A stretch of 64,000 nucleotides of DNA from Panax quinquefolius. Its lineage: Eukaryota; Streptophyta; Magnoliopsida; Apiales; Araliaceae. Below are positions 58,216-64,000 of this stretch, piece by piece. Where the stretch lies: the NCBI GenBank assembly GCA_020205615.1, contig CM035170.1:38476143-38540142 (forward strand), written 5' to 3'. Position 1 is the first letter of the stretch; each line of letters starts with the position of its first letter. The translations under genes and the position numbers were made by a program. The notes beneath the pieces are model-generated. The model saw only the letters and a program-made list of their open reading frames with translations. It did no database searches and was not told where the DNA came from.

Positions 58216-58659
58216 AAAAAGTGGGACTATATCGAACATGAATACAAATCAACGCCTGCTCTCGCTGTTGGAGGGCAGCTCCATCTACTCGGCGTCGAAC
58301 TTCATAAAGGCGATGTCTAAAGCTCGCTCCAAAGTATATATCCTCACATTTTTAGCTTCCACCTCATCCCTCAACTGTCCTAGTTGTAGCTCTCTCTGCT
58401 CCAGCCTCCCTCGCAACTCGGCTAACTCTGCTTGTGCCTGGTAAGCAGCGTCCTTGTACTGCTGCTCAAAAATCTGGACGGTGTGGTTCTACGCCTCTAC
58501 TCACTCAGCCCTAACCTCTAGCTTGACGTTCCTCTCCAATAAATCTCTTATCAGACCATCTTGGGGGGTCTCTCCTATCACCTCATGCTTTATGGGCTCC
58601 TCACTAGAGTCCCTCGACTCCCGATTCACTGAAAAGCTATCTTGACTCTCGTCAGCCAT
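58216..58659 (-). pseudogene. CH1 leader ORF, coiled coil, function unknown
   Basis: Between PBS and gag. It starts at ATG 58657-58659 (MADESQDSFSVNRESRDSSE) and runs in one frame through three stops to about 58216. The second half (FEQQYKDAAYQAQAELAELR, GRLEQRELQLGQLRDEVEAK) has strong heptad pattern, so it would form a coiled coil. It ends near MKFDAE, stop, MELPS. It may be an upstream ORF or the N-terminal part of gag; I do not know a family for it. Confidence 0.55.
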
Positions 58660-58852
58660 CCTATGACCATAATAAACAATCAAAACAACATCAGTATCAT
58701 AATAAAATATATTCATTGATGAAATGAAATGATATTTTATTATGTACTATATATACTAGATGAATTTCCATAATTCATCTCCTAGCATACTCTATACGAG
58801 TTTTCTTCTAAGGTTATAACCTAGGTTTTGTACTCCTAATGTTTATAACCTA

Positions 58853-58866
58853 CAACTCTAATACCA
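58853..58866 (-). promoter_or_regulatory. CH1 primer binding site (initiator Met tRNA)
   Basis: TGGTATTAGAGTTG on the minus strand, one or two changes from TGGTATCAGAGC, the standard plant tRNA-iMet primer site of chromoviruses. Three bases after the LTR end. Confidence 0.8.
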
Positions 58867-59802
58867 ACCTATGATGCCCCCAGATTTGAGTCTCAAACAC
58901 CCGGACCTAGTCATCACGATCCAATACAAACATCCACCTCTAAACAACATACAATAACTAAATTCGGAATATAATAATGTTTATTCAAAAGGTGTTATTG
59001 GTTCCAAGGTCTAAACCTTAATATAACTTACAAACATACCCTAGTATAGTAATTAGGGTTCAAATAACATTAATAATTAATATAACTAGCATGAAACAAA
59101 AGTGATGCTACTAGAAGTCTATTACTTCATCTTCTCCTTGCCCTTGCCTGAGATCTCAGGCTTAATTGAAATAATGTTCATGATATAGCAAGGATGAACA
59201 ACTAGTTTACTTAGCTAGTTTAAGTACAACAAGAATAATATATATCATGAATGAAATGAATATCTGGTAAGATTTAATATCTGAATAATAGAAGCAAGAG
59301 ACAACAAGTGCCTTTAGAATATCAAGTAGTCAAGTAGACTATGAACAACTTCCAAGGGAATCAATAGCTGATTGACCCCTTGGTTATTGGCTCAGAATAC
59401 GTACTCGAGGGGATCAACCTCTCATACATTATGTATATGCATAACATTTAACTCTGTGGTGTGTATCTTATATTAGATACGTGGGGTACTCCCCTATAAT
59501 AAGGGGTGTTCACTTCAGTTTAAGAATCCGTACCATCAAATGGCCTGGATAGTTTTTATAAATGATTTTCATGCAATTGTCTAACCGAACAAGTGTTCAG
59601 ACTCAAACTTCCACAATTCATGGATTATAGAACTTTTAAATAAGGTACATATCAAAGACTATACGAATTCAAATGCTTTCAGTGCGAATATCAACAACAA
59701 TGATGTGGAATAATTTATATACTTAAACCACTTAGCACATGCTTAAGAATTAAAACTCGAGCTCAAATAAAGTACTTGCGAAAAGTAAAGTCTTGGTATA
59801 GG

Positions 59803-60114
59803 GAACTTGCAATAATTGTGAATATTCAATAATAATCATATATGTGGAATAATCAATAATAATTATCCACTAACATGCTGAAAAATAACAACTCGAGTTT
59901 GAGTTAGAGAACTTGCAATAATTGCGAATATTCAATAATAATCATAGATGTGGAATAATCAACAATAATTATCCACTAACATGTTGAAAAATAACAACTC
60001 GAGTTTGAGTTAGAGAACTTGCAATAATTGTGAATATTCAATAATAATCATAGATGTGGAATAATCAACAATAATTATCCACTAACATGCTGAAAAATAA
60101 TAAATTGAGTTAGA
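59803..60114. repeat. 3 x ~106 bp tandem repeat in CH1 5' LTR
   Basis: Units begin at 59803, 59909 and 60015, the counterpart of 7535-7846. Confidence 0.85.
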
Positions 60115-60359
60115 GAACTTGCCTTGTCTATAGTCTACTGCTATGAAAATTAATATATTCCGATTATCAGTCTATCTACCTTCCTTCGAAAGACTTATAA
60201 TTGACCTTCCGATAAGCAAAATCATATACCATTGCTCTATATTAAATTACCTAATATTTAATCACACAGTTAAATATTAGTTATTACATTAATTCCTTAG
60301 TAATATTATTACCCTTGATAATATTACTATTACGTAAACATTATCCTAAACTCGTCAAT

Positions 60360-60860
60360 ATTATTACTTTTAATAATATTTTACTTACTTCTTAGTATTA
60401 TTAATCAACTAATAATACTTTTTTATTTGCTTACTAATATTATTAACCTTTTAATAATATTTTATTCATATATTAATATTATTAATCATTTAATAATATT
60501 TTATTCCTTTACTAATGTTATTATATTTTAATAACATTTAATTTTGAATATTATTAATTATTTAATAATATTTTAATTATCTAATAATACTTTAATCTAA
60601 TATTATTGATCTTTTAATAATATTTTAATCTAATATTATTAATTATATTAATAATATTTTAATCTAATATTATTAGTCATTTAATAATATTTTAATCATT
60701 TATAAAGGTTTTAATATAATATTATTAGTCATCTAATAATATTTTAAATAAATTTTAATTTAAATATTCTTACTTATTTAAAAATATCATATTCTAATAT
60801 TATTAATATCATAATAATATTTTAATAATTTATTAGGTCAATAAACAATTTATTCTAATT
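60360..60860. repeat. Alternating TAATATTATT / AATAATATTT palindromic array
   Basis: About ten inverted-repeat pairs (for example TAATATTATTAATCATTTAA followed by TAATATTTTA) at 25-45 bp spacing, able to form small AT hairpins. A partial copy is at 10777-11020. Confidence 0.75.
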
Positions 60861-62652
60861 GTTCACCCTTTATTAAACCACTTATTTAATACCCATAAAA
60901 GGTCATAAATAATAGTTCTTAGTATAAATTACCAAAATACCTTCAAATAGTCAGAATATTCAAGCATTAAAATCACATTTTCCTTATATATGACATCATT
61001 TAACTATTTATTTCCTTTTATTCAATGATTTCATCATTTTTAGGAAAAATACCAAACTGATTCCAAAACTTATTTTTTTCTGGATTTGGATAGTGTATGA
61101 CCCAATAATGATTCCCAAATTTTCATGAAATTTTAGAACTTGTTTTACTATTTTTAAAGTGCCTAAAACACCCGGATCTTGTTATATTTTTAATAAATTT
61201 AGTTTTGCCCAGAAAATTATGAAATTTTATGGGGATGCTCTCATAACATATACTAACTCGCTGTAAATATTTCAGATGTTTCTCAGTCATACACAATGAA
61301 TTATTTGGGTTTTTGTTTTAAAGAGTCCTTTACGGTAAAGACCATTCCTCCCATTCTATACATCGAAACGTGCCCATTCTTTTCCTACATGTGGATAACT
61401 CATCAAGGTACCTCCCTGATTTTTCCCCGAATTTTTAAAGTGCAAAAAGTTAACGAAATTGCCCTTGGTAGAAAGTGGACAGAAACTGTCCACTTGTTTT
61501 GTTCTATAGTGGACTGTTTTGGCTCCACCAGCCGCCATGGCTAGAAAAATTAGTGGTTTGAGGTTCTACCACGTGGGTTTACTAGGTAACTTACATATCT
61601 AGCACCACCCTTTGATAGATCACAAATTGGATATGTAGATCTCAAGTTATAAAGGATCCAAGTGAAGAAAAAGCTAGAGTTTTCACACTTAAGGAACATA
61701 AGTTCATTTTCTTCCTTTGGATCATTATTCTAACACTCAAGATGGTTAGATCCTTACATGAAGTATATGGATCTAAGGGTTTTTGAGTCTTAGAGCAATA
61801 CCCTCATAAACCTTGAAAAAAAAAAACAAATAAGAGAGAAGAACTAGATTAGAAGCTCACCTTGATTTTCTAGCTATTCTCTTAATCTACCCAAATAGTG
61901 TAGGAACTTAGGATGCATAAGAGCTTCTCTCCTCTTTTCCTCTCTCTTTTTTTCTCTCTCTCTTTTTTTTTTTCTTTTAGCTTGGAAGAGAATGAGATGG
62001 AATGGAAATGAAATGAGATGAAATGAGGGTACTAGTATATTAGTATAGATATAAAATTTATATCTATATTAATATCCCCCATACTTCTTTTAACCATTGG
62101 GCAAATACCCTTATCTCTTCTTTCAGGTTTGCATGTAATCTAGATTAGGACTTCCCACTAATTGGAGCTTGACACACATGTACTTTGTGCAAGAGCTTAA
62201 GATAAAAAGAGATTAGTTTACCACTTATGGAAACTTAACGTATCAAATCAACTAGCTATTTCTGCTTTATTTTTTATGCCCAATTTGATTAATCAAATGC
62301 CTAAAATGTCCTTAAATAATTGGGCTAAGGGTGGGTTCTTTAATTTAACTCCTTCGGGCTTCCTAATTAATTATTTGGGTTGTGTGAGTAACATAGTCCA
62401 TTACTTTTGATCTCTCTTACCCTAATTGTTTATTTAGGGTTTCTATCCCCATCTTTAGGGATTTAAATACTTACTCATGACCCTTTAACTTATAACCTAA
62501 TTAGGTTTACTTTAATTAGGTTTAAAATAAATAAGCAATTGAGATGAATAAAATTAATCTCTTAGGTTAGTATATATTTTAAATACTAACATTTTTTTAA
62601 TTCTTAGGTTATTTAATACCTCACCTAATGTATAATAACCCTTTTAGGTTAT

Positions 62653-63189
62653 TTCAGTATTCGATGTCGATGATGTCAAATAGCCTACATGGTGTGAAAG
62701 ACCATATTCAGATTTAGTGATATCCTTCACTGATGAAGATTTTCCAATAGAGCCGATCGAACCGCATGAGGGTGCATTGGTGATTACTGCACAGGTGGGA
62801 TTGGTGGATATAAAGCAAATGATTATAGATAACGGTTCGTCAGTGGACATACTATATGCTCATGCCTACCAGAGGTTGGGCTTGGGGGGTAGGAAATTGG
62901 AGGTTGGACAGGAGCCTCCTTTGTATGGGTTTAGCAATGACCCAGTAAAAGTTACAGGAACGATCGAGCTACCGGTGGTCTTTGGGACGACTCCTCAGCA
63001 GGTGGAGATAGTTTATAGATTTTTTGTGGTGCATATGGATTCTGCATATAATGTTATACTGGGAAGACCGACCTTGATAGCTCTTCAGGCGGTAACTTTG
63101 ATTCCTCACTATAAAATCAAGTTTCCCACACTGAATGGAGTTGGGGAGGTGGCAGGAGATCTCGACTTGGTAAGGAGGTGCTACATGAG
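62653..63189 (+). pseudogene. pro: T0 protease region (continuation of the 5' gag at 4.9-6.6 kb)
   Basis: Open from 62717. ISFTDEDFPIEPIEPHEGAL, the active-site MIIDNGSSVDILYAHAYQRL (Asp-Asn-Gly), VTGTIELPVVFGTTPQQVEI, then SAYNVILGRPTLIALQAV and GVGEVAGDL. This is the standard order of a Tat-lineage aspartic protease. Same strand as the T0 gag and expected directly downstream of it, so the two were one gene before CH1 inserted. The zinc-finger tail and linker (some hundreds of bases) between 6587 and 62690 are missing. It ends at TGA near 63191, where another LTR-like sequence starts. Confidence 0.8.
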
Positions 63190-63190
63190 T

Positions 63191-64000
63191 TGAATTTGAG
63201 AAAGAAAATTGAATTTTAGAAGAATTAAAATTTTATTTAATTATAAGATTAAATGAATTTATGGATTATTTATGGAACAAGCTAATTGAAGGTCGTTACG
63301 ATGACCTAAACATATCGTAACATCGTAGTATATTGACTATGTGGTAGAATTAAAGTGTTTGCATTTCAAGACAAAAATAAAAGCTTTCAGAGAAATTTTC
63401 AAAAACACTATTCACATATTATCCGGAATTATTTTGAACTTCCGAGAAATACGAACGATATAATATCGAGGTGAGATGGAATATCCAATAATATTTGGTT
63501 ATGGAAACGTAATATTTCATCTGTGGACTTAAAACCTAACGTTTAAGGAAAATGATTTACGAGAAGGAAATGTAATGCGATTGATGAATTAAACAATTAT
63601 CGATAATACGTAGGTATTATACGAAGTAATGAATATGAGTAGGATATGAAGTATTATACAGTAGTATGTGTGAATAATGGTATGGCGTATACGATGAATA
63701 CATATACAAGTTAAAAATACTGAGATGAATCGTAAATTATCGTTATAAGGCTTTAAGCCAAATGTATTGAAAGTTAGTAGGATTGTGTAGGAAATATTAA
63801 AGTCCAATGGGATTTGATAAGGCCCAAATATAAGGAGGATTAAGTCCAATGTAAATTAAATATGCAAGCCCAAAGTAAATTAATGTAAGCCCAAAATGAT
63901 TAAGTAGGTTAGTTAAACCTAAGCCCAAGCTAAGATCCAATGAGTTAAGGTGATCCATGGGGCAACCCATGATCATGTGGTAAATCTTGGTGACCAAGTG
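63191..64000. mobile_element. LTR-like sequence, incomplete at window end
   Basis: T0 coding similarity stops at about 63190, and an AT-rich non-coding sequence starting TGAATTTGAGAAAG follows. It has motifs common in chromovirus LTRs: AGATTAAATGAATTTATGG, CGTTACGATGACC near 63293-63305, and repeated AAGCCCAA / AAGTCCAAT (63800-63930). The second boundary, target duplication and orientation are outside the window. Confidence 0.45.

Larger units (their letters stand above)
6588..62652 (-). mobile_element. CH1: Tekay/Del-like chromovirus, nested host of other insertions
   Basis: Minus-strand Ty3/gypsy element. In coding order: 5' LTR 58870-62652, PBS complementary to initiator-Met tRNA (58853-58866), gag, zinc knuckle, protease, RT, RNase H, integrase, chromodomain-like tail, polypurine tract (53262-53275) and 3' LTR. 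The 3' LTR is split by S1 and E1 into 6588-8121, 10777-11020 and 51835-53261. CH1 interrupts T0 between its gag and protease. Its right end lacks about 0.2 kb of LTR present in the other copy, so no target duplication can be read. After removing the nested elements, its own length is roughly 12-13 kb. Confidence 0.85.
58870..62652 (-). mobile_element. CH1 5' LTR (uninterrupted copy)
   Basis: About 3.8 kb, covering all three pieces of the broken copy plus the ~0.7 kb missing from it. Contains the 3 x 106 bp repeat (59803-60114) and the TAATATTATT region (60360-60860). It includes 61.38-62.10 kb with a T/C-rich stretch (61930-61980). The LTR start (~0.2 kb, ending TGTAATAACC) is missing at its right end, where T0 resumes. 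Confidence 0.85.

Noticed and set aside
1..64000. tRNA, rRNA or organellar genes
   Set aside because: No recognisable tRNA or rRNA sequence was seen by eye; tRNA-like matches are only primer binding sites. A tRNAscan run would be needed to exclude them.

Overview
This window looks like repeat-dense nuclear DNA from a flowering plant, probably a eudicot. The supporting signs are plant-type Ty3/gypsy lineages (Tat-like with a second RNase H, and a chromodomain-bearing Tekay/Del-like chromovirus), Stowaway-like MITEs, plant mobile domains, and GT-AG split exons. I cannot name the species. About 60 of the 64 kb is one onion of nested LTR retrotransposons. Only the first 2.4 kb shows a trace of an ordinary host gene. 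No prokaryotic, organellar, CRISPR or RNA-gene signal was recognised.

Layout: 1-2406 holds the last two exons of a probable RecQ-type helicase gene (HRDC domain). 2620-4165 is an imperfect ~0.78 kb tandem duplication, each unit carrying a ~255 bp Stowaway-like MITE. 4413-6587 is the 5' part (short LTR, PBS, gag) of a decayed plus-strand Tat-like element, called T0. T0 is interrupted at 6588 and resumes at about 62.65 kb with its protease domain. The interrupter is a minus-strand Tekay-like chromovirus, CH1 (6588 to ~62652). Its 5' LTR is 58870-62652, its gag-pol is 53307-57860, and its 3' LTR is broken into three pieces (6588-8121, 10777-11020, 51835-53261).

Two things sit in that broken 3' LTR. 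The first is a solo LTR, S1 (8122-10776, target duplication ACTTA). The second is a giant plus-strand Tat/Ogre-like element, E1 (11021-51834). E1 has LTRs L1 and L4, gag, RT, RNase H, a second RNase H, integrase, and two antisense ORFs with plant-mobile-domain-like sequence near its 3' end. E1 in turn hosts a sister element of its own family in opposite orientation, E2 (15763-29689, LTRs L2 and L3), a 3.7 kb solo LTR S3 (31224-34952), a solo LTR S2 (38128-40777, target duplication CACAA) and a related LTR S4 (42558 to ~44823). A further LTR-like sequence begins near 63191 and runs off the window.

None of the elements is intact. E1 lost its protease by a deletion with 5-bp microhomology. E2 lost the RT catalytic motif, part of RNase H and the integrase. 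CH1 and T0 are riddled with stops that look like cytosine deamination. The most unusual features are: the identical premature end of both 3' LTRs of the E1/E2 family, each coupled to missing target DNA; the two antisense mobile-domain ORFs; (TA)n arrays downstream of the TATA box in every copy of the E1/E2 LTR; and telobox clustering in S3.
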